Of a stretch of DNA of 64,000 nt, positions 7,035-16,149 are shown in pieces (the first letter of the stretch is position 1; each line of letters starts with the position of its first letter). The DNA is taken from positions 372,001-436,000 of the forward strand of contig JAHBTX010000003.1 in NCBI GenBank assembly GCA_019638395.1. The letters are read 5' to 3'. This stretch comes from Cyclobacteriaceae bacterium (lineage in GTDB: Bacteria > Bacteroidota > Bacteroidia > Cytophagales > Cyclobacteriaceae). The translations under genes and the position numbers were made by a program. The notes beneath the pieces were generated by a model. The model searched no databases, was not told where the DNA came from, and saw nothing but the letters and a program-made list of their open reading frames with translations.

Positions 7035-9695
7035 TTAAGTTAGTTTCAGTAAGGCGTCCTCGTACGATTTAATTTTAGCTTCCGCATCGGCTTTTTTCTT
7101 GCGTTCTAATTCAAGAACTTGTGCCGGTGCGCCAGCCACAAATTTTTCGTTCGAGAGTTTTTTATCAACACTTGCTAAAAAACCACGGAGGTAAGCTATT
7201 TCTTTTTGAATAGCTTCTTTTTCTTTCTCAACGTCAATCTTGCCCTCCAGCACAACAATGTATTCGGTTGTGCCTACCAATAACGAAGTACCAGTAGGTT
7301 TTTCTGCTCCGGTTAAAAGTTCATTCAGGTTACTCAGTTTTCTAACCAGTGGCCATAATTTTTGAATATCGTTCCTGCTACTAAACAAAGTCAACGATTC
7401 TTTTGGCGACATTCCTTTTGCGTTGCGCAGGTTGCGCACTTGTGCAATTAAATCAAACGCCTCTGTTGCTTCATTTATTAAAGTTGTATTGATTAAACCA
7501 GGTACAGGCCAACTTGCAATAATGATATTTTCCTTTGGCTTACGCGAAGCGAGTTCGCTCCACAACTCCTCGGTAATAAAAGGCATAAACGGATGCAAAA
7601 CCTTTAATACCGATTCAAAAAGTGAAACAGTTTTTTGGAATGTAACAGCATCGATTGCCTTGCCATATTCGGGTTTAATCATTTCGAGGTACCACGCACA
7701 GAAATCATCCCATATTAATTTGTAAACAGTTTGCAATGCATCTGACATGCGGAATTTGCTGAAGTGATCGTTGATTTCGAGCAATGATTGATTCAACTTC
7801 GATTCGAACCACTCACTTGCAATGGAGCATACTTGTGGTTGTGGTAATGTTCCATCAACTTCCCAGCCTTTTACCAACCGGAACGCATTCCAGATTTTAT
7901 TGGCAAAGTTTCTTCCTTGCTCAACCAGTTTTTCGTCATACAACAAATCATTACCGGCTGGCGAGCTGAACAACATACCGGTGCGTACGGCATCGGCCCC
8001 ATAGTGGGCGATTAATGCTAACGGATCGGGCGAGTTTCCCAACGATTTTGACATTTTGCGCCCTTGCTTGTCGCGCACAATGCCTGTTAAGTAAACATGT
8101 TCAAAGGGTTTTTTGTCCATGTATTCGTAGCCTGCAATAATCATCCTTGCAACCCAGAAGAATAAAATTTCAGGTGCGGTTACCAATACATTGGTAGGGT
8201 AAAAGAAATCAAGGTCTTTATTTTTACCAGGAATTATTTTTCCGGTTGTTTTATCGAAGTATTCGTTTTTGAAGCCGCCAAATACCTCTATCGGCCATAG
8301 CCAACTGGAAGCCCATGTATCCAACACATCGGCATCTTGTACTAATTTCGAATTTTGAATTTTAAATTTTGAATTATAGATTTTGTATGCTTCTTCTTCC
8401 GTTTCGGCTACCACATAGTTGCCAGTTTCATCATACCATGCGGGAATGCGATGCCCCCACCACAACTGGCGCGAGATGCACCAATCGCGCACATTCTCCA
8501 TCCAATGGCGGTACGTGTTTTTAAATTTGGCCGGATGTAATTTTATTTCATCTCCCTCAACAGCATCGTAAGCCTGTTTCGAAATCTCTTTCATTTTAAT
8601 AAACCACTGCAGCGATAGCTTGGGCTCAATTACAGAGTTGGTTCGCTCTGAACGACCAATACGCGTAACAAACTCTTCTTCTTTAACCAGGTGGCCTGCT
8701 TCGCGTAAGTCTTTTACGATTTCCTTGCGTACGGCAAAGCGGTCTTTTCCAAAAAACTTTGGCAGTTCACTTTTTTCATTAATGGTACCATCGTCATTAA
8801 TGGTATCAATAATGGGTAGGTTGTGTCGTAAACCAATTTCATAATCGTTTACATCGTGTGCCGGTGTAACTTTTAAGCAACCGGTACCAAATTCCTTATC
8901 CACGTAGGCATCGGCAATAACGGGTATTTCTCTATTAATAAATGGAACCAGTATCTTCTTTCCAATCAAATGTTGATAGCGTTCGTCAGTCGGGTTAACG
9001 GCAATGGCCACATCGCCCATAATGGTTTCGGGGCGCTGGGTTGCAATGGTAATCCATTCGTTTGCGGTATCTTTTACTTTGTAACGAATGGAATACAGCA
9101 TGGATCTTTCACCATCCTCTTTATATAACACTTCTTCGTTCGATACGGTGGTTTTGGCTTCAACATCCCAGTTAATCATGCGCTGGCCGCGATAGATGTA
9201 GCCCTTATTATATAAATCAACAAACACGCGGATAACGGCCTTGTAATAATCCGGATCCATCGTAAAAGAAGTGCGATCCCAATCGCACGAGGCACCTAAT
9301 TTTTTGAGTTGCTCCAGAATAATACCACCGTATTTTTCCTTCCATTCCCATGCGTAGTTCAAAAACTCATCGCGTGTAAGCTGCGATTTTTTAATACCCT
9401 TTTCGCGCAGCATTTGTACTACCTTGGCTTCGGTGGCAATAGAGGCATGATCAGTGCCGGGTACCCAACAGGCTTCTTTGCCTTCCATGCGGGCCTTGCG
9501 GATGAGCACATCCTGAATTGTATTATTAAGCATGTGCCCCATGTGCAGCACCCCGGTTACATTGGGTGGTGGAATTACGATGCAGAATGGTTCTTTGCCA
9601 GAATTGGAATCAGCTTTAAAAAAGCCGTTCTGCATCCAGTACTGGTACCATTTATCTTCAACTTCGGCTGGGTTATACTTGGTGGCGAGCGACAT
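7035..9695 (-). CDS. valS: Valyl-tRNA synthetase
   Basis: Class I aminoacyl-tRNA synthetase charging tRNA-Val. The 886-residue protein has PPPNVTGVLHMGH (43-54, the HIGH signature), the editing (CP1) domain in between, DVLDTWASSWLWP near 453, GRKMSKSLGN near 546 (the KMSKS loop), an anticodon-binding domain and a C-terminal coiled-coil arm rich in Lys and Glu. Unusual feature: residues about 437-450 (KIYNSKFKIQNSKLV) just before DVLDTW are encoded by an A/T-rich near-palindromic repeat and look like an in-frame element insertion. The protein otherwise looks intact. The gene is convergent with the upstream secreted-protein gene. Confidence 0.97.
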   Translation of the reverse strand: MSLATKYNPAEVEDKWYQYWMQNGFFKADSNSGKEPFCIVIPPPNVTGVLHMGHMLNNTIQDVLIRKARMEGKEACWVPGTDHASIATEAKVVQMLREKGIKKSQLTRDEFLNYAWEWKEKYGGIILEQLKKLGASCDWDRTSFTMDPDYYKAVIRVFVDLYNKGYIYRGQRMINWDVEAKTTVSNEEVLYKEDGERSMLYSIRYKVKDTANEWITIATQRPETIMGDVAIAVNPTDERYQHLIGKKILVPFINREIPVIADAYVDKEFGTGCLKVTPAHDVNDYEIGLRHNLPIIDTINDDGTINEKSELPKFFGKDRFAVRKEIVKDLREAGHLVKEEEFVTRIGRSERTNSVIEPKLSLQWFIKMKEISKQAYDAVEGDEIKLHPAKFKNTYRHWMENVRDWCISRQLWWGHRIPAWYDETGNYVVAETEEEAYKIYNSKFKIQNSKLVQDADVLDTWASSWLWPIEVFGGFKNEYFDKTTGKIIPGKNKDLDFFYPTNVLVTAPEILFFWVARMIIAGYEYMDKKPFEHVYLTGIVRDKQGRKMSKSLGNSPDPLALIAHYGADAVRTGMLFSSPAGNDLLYDEKLVEQGRNFANKIWNAFRLVKGWEVDGTLPQPQVCSIASEWFESKLNQSLLEINDHFSKFRMSDALQTVYKLIWDDFCAWYLEMIKPEYGKAIDAVTFQKTVSLFESVLKVLHPFMPFITEELWSELASRKPKENIIIASWPVPGLINTTLINEATEAFDLIAQVRNLRNAKGMSPKESLTLFSSRNDIQKLWPLVRKLSNLNELLTGAEKPTGTSLLVGTTEYIVVLEGKIDVEKEKEAIQKEIAYLRGFLASVDKKLSNEKFVAGAPAQVLELERKKKADAEAKIKSYEDALLKLT
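8350..8379. repeat. A/T-rich palindromic repeat inside valS
   Basis: The stretch contains TTTGAATTTT and AAATTTTGAA blocks arranged around a TTTTAAA centre. On the minus strand it reads in frame as NSKFKIQNSK within ValS. The same kind of repeat, read as FKIQNSK, occurs as a small dispersed element in other bacteria. Confidence 0.6.
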
Positions 9696-9724
9696 AAAAC
9701 ACTAAAAACGAGGTAATAAGTCGG

Positions 9725-9732
9725 CAAAAATA
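9725..9732 (-). promoter_or_regulatory. -7 box upstream of valS
   Basis: TATTTTTG on the minus strand, 30 bases before the valS ATG, matches TAnnTTTG. No convincing -33 box is seen. The rest of the 142-base divergent spacer to the MFS gene shows no other feature. Confidence 0.35.
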
Positions 9733-9837
9733 GTGAAAAATGACATGTGGTGAGGGTGGGGGTTAACCCTTTTAAGAAACAACCAATCCAACGTGTGGTT
9801 GTTATTCGTATGTTTATGAAATCAATAGCAGCTACAA

Positions 9838-10971
9838 ATGAATAACGCGTCTTCAACAGTAGAAAATCTCAACTCCGACCAGATAGAATGGAAACAATTG
9901 TGGAGCCTGGCAGCTTTGTATGGTTCTATTGTAATTGGTTGGATTGCCTATCACCGGTATCAGCCCAAGCTGTTAACGCAGTTTAACTTTACTGAATTTA
10001 CACTGGCATTGCTTACGGTGCAGGGCATTGTACTGGTACTTACTCCACCAATTGCCGGCCGTATTGGCGATCGATTCAGGTTTAAGCAGGGGCAGGGGCA
10101 TCGGCTTCCTATCATTTCATCCGGGATAAGTTTTGCTGCGATGATTTTTATGGCTGTAGCCTTTACGCTGTTGGGAAATCCGGGCGAGGTGTTTCGCTGG
10201 ATATTACCGGTATTGATTGTGTTGTGGTTAATTTCGATGAGTATATTCACCAGCCCGGCACTATCTACCTTAGAGTTGTTTACACCGGTAGATAAATTGC
10301 CACGCGCCATGGCTATTCTTACCATTGTAGGTAATTTAATTTATTCGTTAGAGCCGGTTATTGTTGATTTGATTGATTACCTGGGGGCACCCATTACATT
10401 TATGTTAGGTGGTGTAGTGGTTTTTGTTTCAGGCTATGCATTGAGAAAAAACTCGCTGAGCTTGTTTGATAACAAAAACCAACAACCCCGCACCGAGTTC
10501 AGGTTTGACACCCAACGCTCCAATTATTTATACATTCTGATTATGGGTATTGCTTTAGGATTAACCACCACGGTGTTATTCAATTACCTACCTGATTTAT
10601 TGCAGGCTAACCTGGGTACTATCTTAAATCTGGACGGCAAGTGGCTGGTGGTATTAGTATTGTTTGCCACAGCTTTGCTCTCGTTACCGGTAAGTAACTA
10701 TGTAAGCAGGTTGGGTACATACAAATCTTTTTGGTGGAGCTTCCTGGTTAATTCTATTGCCTTGCTGCTGTTATTTGTAACAGGTTCGGGTATGGTTACC
10801 CTTATTTTCCTACTCATCTACACGGTATCGTTTACGGTATTGTCCATCAGTTCGCTCCCGTTGGCAATTGAAAGAGCCAACTATTTCGAAAAAGTTTTTT
10901 GTGTGGGAATTTTCTTTAGCGGTGTAGAATTGCCCGATGCAATTGTAGAAGTTATTCAGGCAATGGGTTAA
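9838..10971 (+). CDS. MFS-type transporter
   Basis: A 377-residue integral inner-membrane protein with about 10-11 hydrophobic segments. The first cytoplasmic loop after the second segment, PPIAGRIGDRFRFKQGQGHR, fits the conserved GxxxDR-type loop of the major facilitator superfamily, here with the GxGHR extension of the sugar/H+ symporter (SLC45-like) branch. The protein is shorter than a usual 400-plus residue MFS member, and the C-terminal pair of helices is abbreviated. The substrate is unknown. The last 20 bases overlap the 3' end of the convergent methyltransferase gene. Confidence 0.75.
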   Translation: MNNASSTVENLNSDQIEWKQLWSLAALYGSIVIGWIAYHRYQPKLLTQFNFTEFTLALLTVQGIVLVLTPPIAGRIGDRFRFKQGQGHRLPIISSGISFAAMIFMAVAFTLLGNPGEVFRWILPVLIVLWLISMSIFTSPALSTLELFTPVDKLPRAMAILTIVGNLIYSLEPVIVDLIDYLGAPITFMLGGVVVFVSGYALRKNSLSLFDNKNQQPRTEFRFDTQRSNYLYILIMGIALGLTTTVLFNYLPDLLQANLGTILNLDGKWLVVLVLFATALLSLPVSNYVSRLGTYKSFWWSFLVNSIALLLLFVTGSGMVTLIFLLIYTVSFTVLSISSLPLAIERANYFEKVFCVGIFFSGVELPDAIVEVIQAMG

Positions 10972-12340
10972 TGGCAGCGGCCATTCGGATGCGCCAATGG
11001 GAGGGATACAGGTTATTGGTGCGATTGCCCAGGTGATTAACCCAGCCCAGATTAAAATTTTTATACCGAACCAAACCAAAACCTTTTAAGCCTTCGCTGA
11101 TGGCTAATGTATCTTTTCTTAAATAAGCAACAGCATCGGTTTCGTTTAGATTGGTTATTTGAAATGCATCAGAATCAATAAAATTAGATAGGGCAAACGC
11201 ATGTTCTGGTATCAGCTTATCGTGTTTCAACTCAGCAACGGCTGTTCCCTTCCCAAGCGGGTATAATAGTTTACTTATATACTCCACCTCACTGGCCATC
11301 GCATCTGGAATTTGCAGGATCAGGTCATTTTGTTGAACCCATTGAAACAGCGTGGGCTCAACAGCCCAGGTCATTACACGATCGATAATTTTAACTGGCG
11401 GTTTATGGAGCTTTCCACCGGTTTTGATCCTTACACTTTCTGTTTTTTCTCTTTTAATAAGCGTAGCGATAAAAAAACCTTCACCCTGCATGCGGTGTGG
11501 GTAAAAGCGGTAACCCAAAACATTGTTAGCTGAAACTGTTTCTATATTCCACTCCGGCTTGAGCGTTAGCGGAACAAATTCAAGAGCATGATTGGTTGCA
11601 AATTCATTCAGGTTTTCTTCGTTCTCGTTAGGGTTATACGTACAGGTACTGTAAATCAACACACCATTTTCTTTCAATGCCGGCCAGATATCGTTTAAAA
11701 TTCTTCGTTGACGCTGTGCGCACAAGTTTACGTTTTCTTCCGACCATTCTTTGCAGGCTTCGGCATCCTTGCGAAATAAACCCTCACCCGAACAAGGCGC
11801 ATCAACTACAATTACATCGAAGTAACCCATTAATTGCTGAAATGCTGTGGGATCGGAATTTGTTACAACCACGTTCGGATGTCCCCACTTCTGAATGTTT
11901 TCCCACAATACCTGGGCACGCGCGCGAATAACTTCGTTACTAATAAGCAAAGAACTATCGGATAGCAAACTAAGCAAGTGCGTGGATTTGCCTCCTGGGG
12001 CAGCACATAAATCCAGCACCCGAAGTGGTTGTGTCAGATCAACCGTTTGTTTTAATGCCTGCTCCAAAAAAAGCGAACTGGCTTCCTGAACATAATATGC
12101 ACCCGCATGAAAAATCGGATCAAGCGTAAATACTGGTCGTTCCTGTAAATAAAAACCAAAGTCGCTCCACGGTACACGTGGTAAGTCGGGTAAAAATTTT
12201 TTTGCAGGATTTATCCGAATACTTACGGAAGCGGAGTGTGTATGCGCTTGTACAAATTTGCTCCAATCATCACCCAATTTATTTTTCATTCGGGTTTCGA
12301 ATGCATGGGGAAAAGAAAAATGCTGCGGCAGCTTGTTCAT
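10952..12340 (-). CDS. rRNA (cytosine-C5) methyltransferase, RsmF/NOL1-NOP2-Sun family
   Basis: S-adenosylmethionine-dependent m5C methyltransferase acting on rRNA. The 462-residue protein has the N-terminal RNA-contact segment with SIRINPAK, SAM motif I VLDLCAAPGGKSTHL (108-122), the DAPCSGEG motif with Cys183 and the catalytic Cys233 in YSTCTYNPNENEE. Two cysteines in this arrangement are diagnostic of the family. The C-terminal 170 residues (about 290-462) match the extra domains of RsmF-type enzymes and end in LGWVNHLGNRTNNLYPSHWR, a PUA-like segment. RsmF-like is more likely than RsmB, since no N-terminal NusB domain is present. Confidence 0.9.
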   Translation of the reverse strand: MNKLPQHFSFPHAFETRMKNKLGDDWSKFVQAHTHSASVSIRINPAKKFLPDLPRVPWSDFGFYLQERPVFTLDPIFHAGAYYVQEASSLFLEQALKQTVDLTQPLRVLDLCAAPGGKSTHLLSLLSDSSLLISNEVIRARAQVLWENIQKWGHPNVVVTNSDPTAFQQLMGYFDVIVVDAPCSGEGLFRKDAEACKEWSEENVNLCAQRQRRILNDIWPALKENGVLIYSTCTYNPNENEENLNEFATNHALEFVPLTLKPEWNIETVSANNVLGYRFYPHRMQGEGFFIATLIKREKTESVRIKTGGKLHKPPVKIIDRVMTWAVEPTLFQWVQQNDLILQIPDAMASEVEYISKLLYPLGKGTAVAELKHDKLIPEHAFALSNFIDSDAFQITNLNETDAVAYLRKDTLAISEGLKGFGLVRYKNFNLGWVNHLGNRTNNLYPSHWRIRMAAAINPLPE

Positions 12341-12411
12341 GGTATGATGTGTGGTTCAAGTAAAGTAAAAATTTTAAATTAATTTCGGCTTTGCGAACTT
12401 AATCCAAACAA

Positions 12412-13686
12412 ATGCCATTAGCAGCCAACAATCCTGAATTAAAGAGCTGGGTTCACGTTCCTGCCGGATCGGATTTTCCTATTCAGAATTTACCTTTTGG
12501 GATTTTTAAAACGCGTTACCTCAGTGCAGTGGCGGGTGTAGCCATTGGCGATTATGTATTGGATCTTGTTTACCTGCATGAAAATGGATACCTGGATGGC
12601 TTGGGTTTGCCACCCGGTATTTTTAATCAAAAGCATTTGAATGATTTTATAGCGTTAGGTCGCAAAACAACCCGCGCTGTGCGCAACCGAATTTCGGAAT
12701 TGTTGCGTGCCGATGTGGATGAGCTTCAGCAAAATATAGCTGCTCGTGAAATTGCGCTTATTCCGGTTACCGAAGTACAAATGCAATTACCGGTACAAAT
12801 TCCTAACTATACTGATTTTTACAGCAGCGAAGAACATGCAACCAATGTAGGTAGTATGTTTCGCGATCCTAAAAATGCATTATTACCCAACTGGAAACAT
12901 TTGCCGGTAGGTTATCATGGGCGTGCATCTTCTATTGTTGTTTCCGGAACCAACCTTCATCGGCCAAAAGGCCAAATCAAACTTCCGGATTCCGATCTTC
13001 CTGTGTTTTGTCCATCGCAAAAATTAGACTTTGAATTGGAGCTTGCATTTATAACCGGTAAACAAAATCCGTTAGGTACACACATTACAACAGCAGAAGC
13101 AGAAGAATATATTTTTGGTTTTGTTTTGTTTAACGATTGGAGTGCCCGCGATATTCAACAGTGGGAGTATGTTCCCCTGGGGCCGTTTCTTGGAAAGAAC
13201 TTTGGTTCTACAATTTCACCCTGGATTGTTACGCTTGATGCACTGGAACCTTTTCGGGTGCAAGGCCCCGAACAATTTCCACATGTATTACCTTACCTGG
13301 CAGCATCAGGCAAGAAGAATTTTGATATTAACCTCGAAGTGTTGATTCAGCCAGAAGATGGTGAACTTACTACCGTGTGCCGATCCAATGCCAAATATTT
13401 ATACTGGAATGTAAACCAGCAGCTTGCGCATCAAACTATTAATGGGTGTAACGTGCAGGTTGGTGATTTATACGCATCCGGAACCATTAGTGGTCCTTCA
13501 CCGGGTTCGTACGGTTCGTTGCTGGAGCTAAGCTGGAATGGCCAACGGCCGTTGCAATTAGCCAATGGTGCACACCGAAAGTTTTTGGAAGACGGTGATG
13601 CTGTTGTGATAAAGGGCTTTGCAGAAAAAGATGGTGTTAGAATTGGGTTTGGATTGTGCGAAGGAAAAATTTTACCTGCACTATGA
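12412..13686 (+). CDS. fahA: Fumarylacetoacetase
   Basis: Last enzyme of tyrosine/homogentisate catabolism, splitting fumarylacetoacetate into fumarate and acetoacetate. Length of 424 residues is normal. The N-terminal SH3-like domain is followed by the beta-roll catalytic domain with YTDFYSSEEHATNVG, VGYHGRASSIV, LDFELELAFI (metal ligands in the Glu-x-Glu pair), FNDWSARDIQ and PLGPFLGKNFGSTISPW. The product feeds the TCA cycle and acetyl-CoA pool. The stop overlaps the start of the next gene (ATGA at 13683). A flavin-reductase-like gene two genes on suggests an aromatic or amino-acid catabolic unit, but other pathway genes are not in the window. Confidence 0.95.
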   Translation: MPLAANNPELKSWVHVPAGSDFPIQNLPFGIFKTRYLSAVAGVAIGDYVLDLVYLHENGYLDGLGLPPGIFNQKHLNDFIALGRKTTRAVRNRISELLRADVDELQQNIAAREIALIPVTEVQMQLPVQIPNYTDFYSSEEHATNVGSMFRDPKNALLPNWKHLPVGYHGRASSIVVSGTNLHRPKGQIKLPDSDLPVFCPSQKLDFELELAFITGKQNPLGTHITTAEAEEYIFGFVLFNDWSARDIQQWEYVPLGPFLGKNFGSTISPWIVTLDALEPFRVQGPEQFPHVLPYLAASGKKNFDINLEVLIQPEDGELTTVCRSNAKYLYWNVNQQLAHQTINGCNVQVGDLYASGTISGPSPGSYGSLLELSWNGQRPLQLANGAHRKFLEDGDAVVIKGFAEKDGVRIGFGLCEGKILPAL

Positions 13687-14135
13687 AACGAGTAGGTTGG
13701 TGGGTTGTACTGATTAGTTTAACTACAGCAGATGCTTACCTGATTGCTAAACCCAATCTGTTGGGCAAACTGGGTTTCATCATTTATAAGTACCATTACT
13801 TACGTACGTTTCAGCGCGCATGGCTTACCGTAGCAATGGTGGTGGCGGTAGTTTGGATAATTACGCAGGTAATTGTTTGGCTGGCTTATAAAGAAATTTT
13901 TGTGAAGCGTACGGCTATCGTAGCATTAACCATTTTGCTGGTGTTGTTTGTGTTTATAGGAGTTAAAACCGCATTGGATTTTCAAGCATGGTCTTACAGC
14001 CATGCTGGTTCTAAACTTAAATATGGTGCATACTTATTGCCGCTGATCTTAATTTTTGTTTCCGGTTCTGGATTAGTTCAGGTTGTAAGGCAAACACCCC
14101 GGTTCCCAGAATCTCCAATCAACAAATCACTATGA
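13683..14135 (+). CDS. Small four-helix membrane protein of unknown function
   Basis: A 150-residue protein with four hydrophobic segments (near residues 5-22, 45-68, 75-95 and 118-138), so an inner-membrane protein. The ATG at 13683 overlaps the fahA stop and is preferred to an in-frame ATG at 13656, which lies 31 bases inside fahA. No family motif is recognised. It is translationally coupled on both sides, ending in an ATGA overlap with the flavin-reductase-like gene. Confidence 0.7.
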   Translation: MKRVGWWVVLISLTTADAYLIAKPNLLGKLGFIIYKYHYLRTFQRAWLTVAMVVAVVWIITQVIVWLAYKEIFVKRTAIVALTILLVLFVFIGVKTALDFQAWSYSHAGSKLKYGAYLLPLILIFVSGSGLVQVVRQTPRFPESPINKSL

Positions 14136-14989
14136 TTATTAACCCTTCGGAGTTACCCATTCCCAAACTACAAGCTTATCTGCAAAGCGCAGTAGCACCA
14201 CGCCCTATTGCCTTTGTAAGTTCAATGGATGCTCAAGGAAAAGTAAACCTGAGCCCATTTAGTTTCTTTAACATGTTTAGCATGAATCCACCCATTCTGG
14301 TATTCTCACCATCCAGAAGGGTACGGAACAATACCGTTAAGCATACATTGGAAAATGTAGTTGAAGTAGATGAAGTAGTAATTAACGTTGTAACGTATGC
14401 GATGGTACAACAAACTTCGTTGGCCAGTTGCGAGTTTGCCAAAGGTGTGAATGAATTTGTGAAATCCGGATTCACAGAAGTGAAATCCGAATGGGTAAAA
14501 CCACCCCGTGTGGGGGAGTCGCCCGTATCGTTTGAATGCAAAGTAAAGCAGATAATTCCTTTAGGAACCGAAGGCGGTGCCGGTAATCTTGTAATATGCC
14601 AGGTGTTGCTGATGCATGTTCATGACAATGTGTTGGATGAAAACAACATGATTGACCCGCATAAGCTGGATGCCGTAGCGCGTATGGGGCAAAATTATTA
14701 TAGTCGGGCTTCGGGCGAAAGTATATTTGTAGTGCCCAAGCCCAATGAGAAAATTGGTATGGGATACGATTTGTTACCTGAAAAAATAAAAGCCAGTAAA
14801 ATCCTTACGGGAAACGATTTGGGTATGCTGGCCAATATCGATCAACTTCCGCCCAGCCGTGTGCTTGCAGCTAATGAGTTAGAAGCCTGCGGTGCAGGTC
14901 TGGAGGCGGTACATCAATTGGCACAAGTTTACCTGAAAGAAGGTAAAGTGATAGAAGCATGGCAACTTCTTTTACAGGGAACAAAATGA
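14132..14989 (+). CDS. Flavin-reductase-like FMN-binding protein
   Basis: A 285-residue protein whose first 200 residues match the flavin reductase-like split-barrel fold: AVAPRPIAFVSSMDAQGKVNLSP at the start of the barrel, then SFFNMFSMNPPILVFSP, and SFECKVKQIIPLG later. Members bind FMN and either reduce flavin for a partner oxygenase or act as oxidoreductases themselves. A C-terminal extension of about 80 residues follows (KPNEKIGMGYDLLPEKIKAS onwards). It is the third gene of the coupled fahA unit. The partner is unknown; a luciferase-like flavoenzyme is encoded 94 bases downstream and is a possible user of reduced flavin, which is inference only. Confidence 0.82.
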   Translation: MIINPSELPIPKLQAYLQSAVAPRPIAFVSSMDAQGKVNLSPFSFFNMFSMNPPILVFSPSRRVRNNTVKHTLENVVEVDEVVINVVTYAMVQQTSLASCEFAKGVNEFVKSGFTEVKSEWVKPPRVGESPVSFECKVKQIIPLGTEGGAGNLVICQVLLMHVHDNVLDENNMIDPHKLDAVARMGQNYYSRASGESIFVVPKPNEKIGMGYDLLPEKIKASKILTGNDLGMLANIDQLPPSRVLAANELEACGAGLEAVHQLAQVYLKEGKVIEAWQLLLQGTK

Positions 14990-15083
14990 AATGTAATTGC
15001 AATCAAGGTATTAGCAATCAAGTTGGTTTTTAAAGGCACTTCTTTATCGAGGTAGTTGTTGGTGTTACCATACAAACACCGTT

Positions 15084-16094
15084 ATGAAGTTAAGCGTACT
15101 CGATCAAACCCCTATCCGCAGAGGAAGTAATGCCGTGGCAGCACTGCAGGAAACTATAAAGCTGGCTCGTTTGGCCGATGAATGGGGTTATACCCGCTAT
15201 TGGATTTCAGAACATCACAATTTTTTGACCTTAGCTGCAGCAGCCCCCGAGGTATTGATTGCCCGCCTGGCAGCCGAAACCAATCGCATTCGGTTTGGGT
15301 CGGGTGGTATTATGTTACCCAATCACAGTGCATTAAAAGTGGCTGAGAACTTTCGATTACTCGAAGCCTTGTATCCGAACAGAATTGATTTGGGAATTGG
15401 CCGCGCGCCCGGTGGCGATCGACTTACAGCCTCTGTGTTAAATCCGGCCAATGAGTTTAACCCCAGCGATTATATCCGGCAGATTGATGAACTGAAGGGT
15501 TATTTGGAAGATAAAAATACGCCTGGTACTATTCATGAAAAAGTACGGGCTATACCGCGCATTGAAACAATGCCGCAACTCTGGATGCTTACTTCCAGCG
15601 GTGAAAGTGCTTACCTGGCTGCCCACTTTGGTCTTGCACTTTCGTTTGCCAAATTTATTAATCCCAACGGTGGCCCGGAAGCTATACAGGCCTATCGGCA
15701 ACAGTTTAAAGCTTCTGCTACCTTATCGCAACCGCAAGCCAGTGCAGGTGTTTTTGTTTTTTGTGCCGATACCCAGGCGAAGGTAGATGAAATGCAAGCC
15801 GTAATGGATTACCGCATGTTGAGCATTGAGCGGGGCCGGGTAGATGCTGAAGCTCCATCGTACGAATCGGTGAAAGCGAATGTTTACAACCACGATGAGA
15901 AAGCACGCATCCTCTATAACCGGGGTCGCATGATCTTTGGTACGCCCGATGAAGTAAAAGCACGCTTAACCTTGCTTGCCGCTTCGTTTGATGTAGATGA
16001 GATTGTGGTAGCTACCTTTGCCGATACAGAGGCTGACCGCCTTCAATCGTACCGGTTATTAGCCGAAGTATTTAATCTGAAAGCTTCCAAATAA
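15084..16094 (+). CDS. LLM-class (luciferase-like) flavin-dependent oxidoreductase
   Basis: A 336-residue TIM-barrel protein of the bacterial luciferase-like family, YhbW-type subgroup. Visible marks are the N-terminal SVLDQTPIRRGSNA, YWISEHHNF (conserved His pair), RFGSGGIMLPNHSALKVAE and DLGIGRAPGGD. Family members use reduced FMN or F420; the short distance from a flavin-reductase-like gene suggests FMN. The substrate cannot be deduced. A 94-base spacer with a repeated GCAATCAAG and no promoter match separates it from the previous gene. Confidence 0.87.
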   Translation: MKLSVLDQTPIRRGSNAVAALQETIKLARLADEWGYTRYWISEHHNFLTLAAAAPEVLIARLAAETNRIRFGSGGIMLPNHSALKVAENFRLLEALYPNRIDLGIGRAPGGDRLTASVLNPANEFNPSDYIRQIDELKGYLEDKNTPGTIHEKVRAIPRIETMPQLWMLTSSGESAYLAAHFGLALSFAKFINPNGGPEAIQAYRQQFKASATLSQPQASAGVFVFCADTQAKVDEMQAVMDYRMLSIERGRVDAEAPSYESVKANVYNHDEKARILYNRGRMIFGTPDEVKARLTLLAASFDVDEIVVATFADTEADRLQSYRLLAEVFNLKASK

Positions 16095-16127
16095 AAAGCA
16101 CAAGACCGTTTTCCTGCCTGGTGCTTT
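16095..16127. terminator. Possible bidirectional terminator
   Basis: AAAGCAC at 16095-16101 pairs with GTGCTTT at 16121-16127 between the convergent luciferase-like and pdhB genes. The loop is 19 bases and the U tract is short, so it is weak. Confidence 0.35.
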
Positions 16128-16149
16128 GTTATGGTGAACTCAGTAGCAG

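Noticed and set aside
9309-9716. Plus-strand frame of 135 codons antisense to valS
   Set aside because: It lies wholly opposite the conserved HIGH-containing part of valS and has no recognisable features.
14990-15083. Repeated GCAATCAAG as an operator
   Set aside because: Only two copies and no symmetry; chance is likely.
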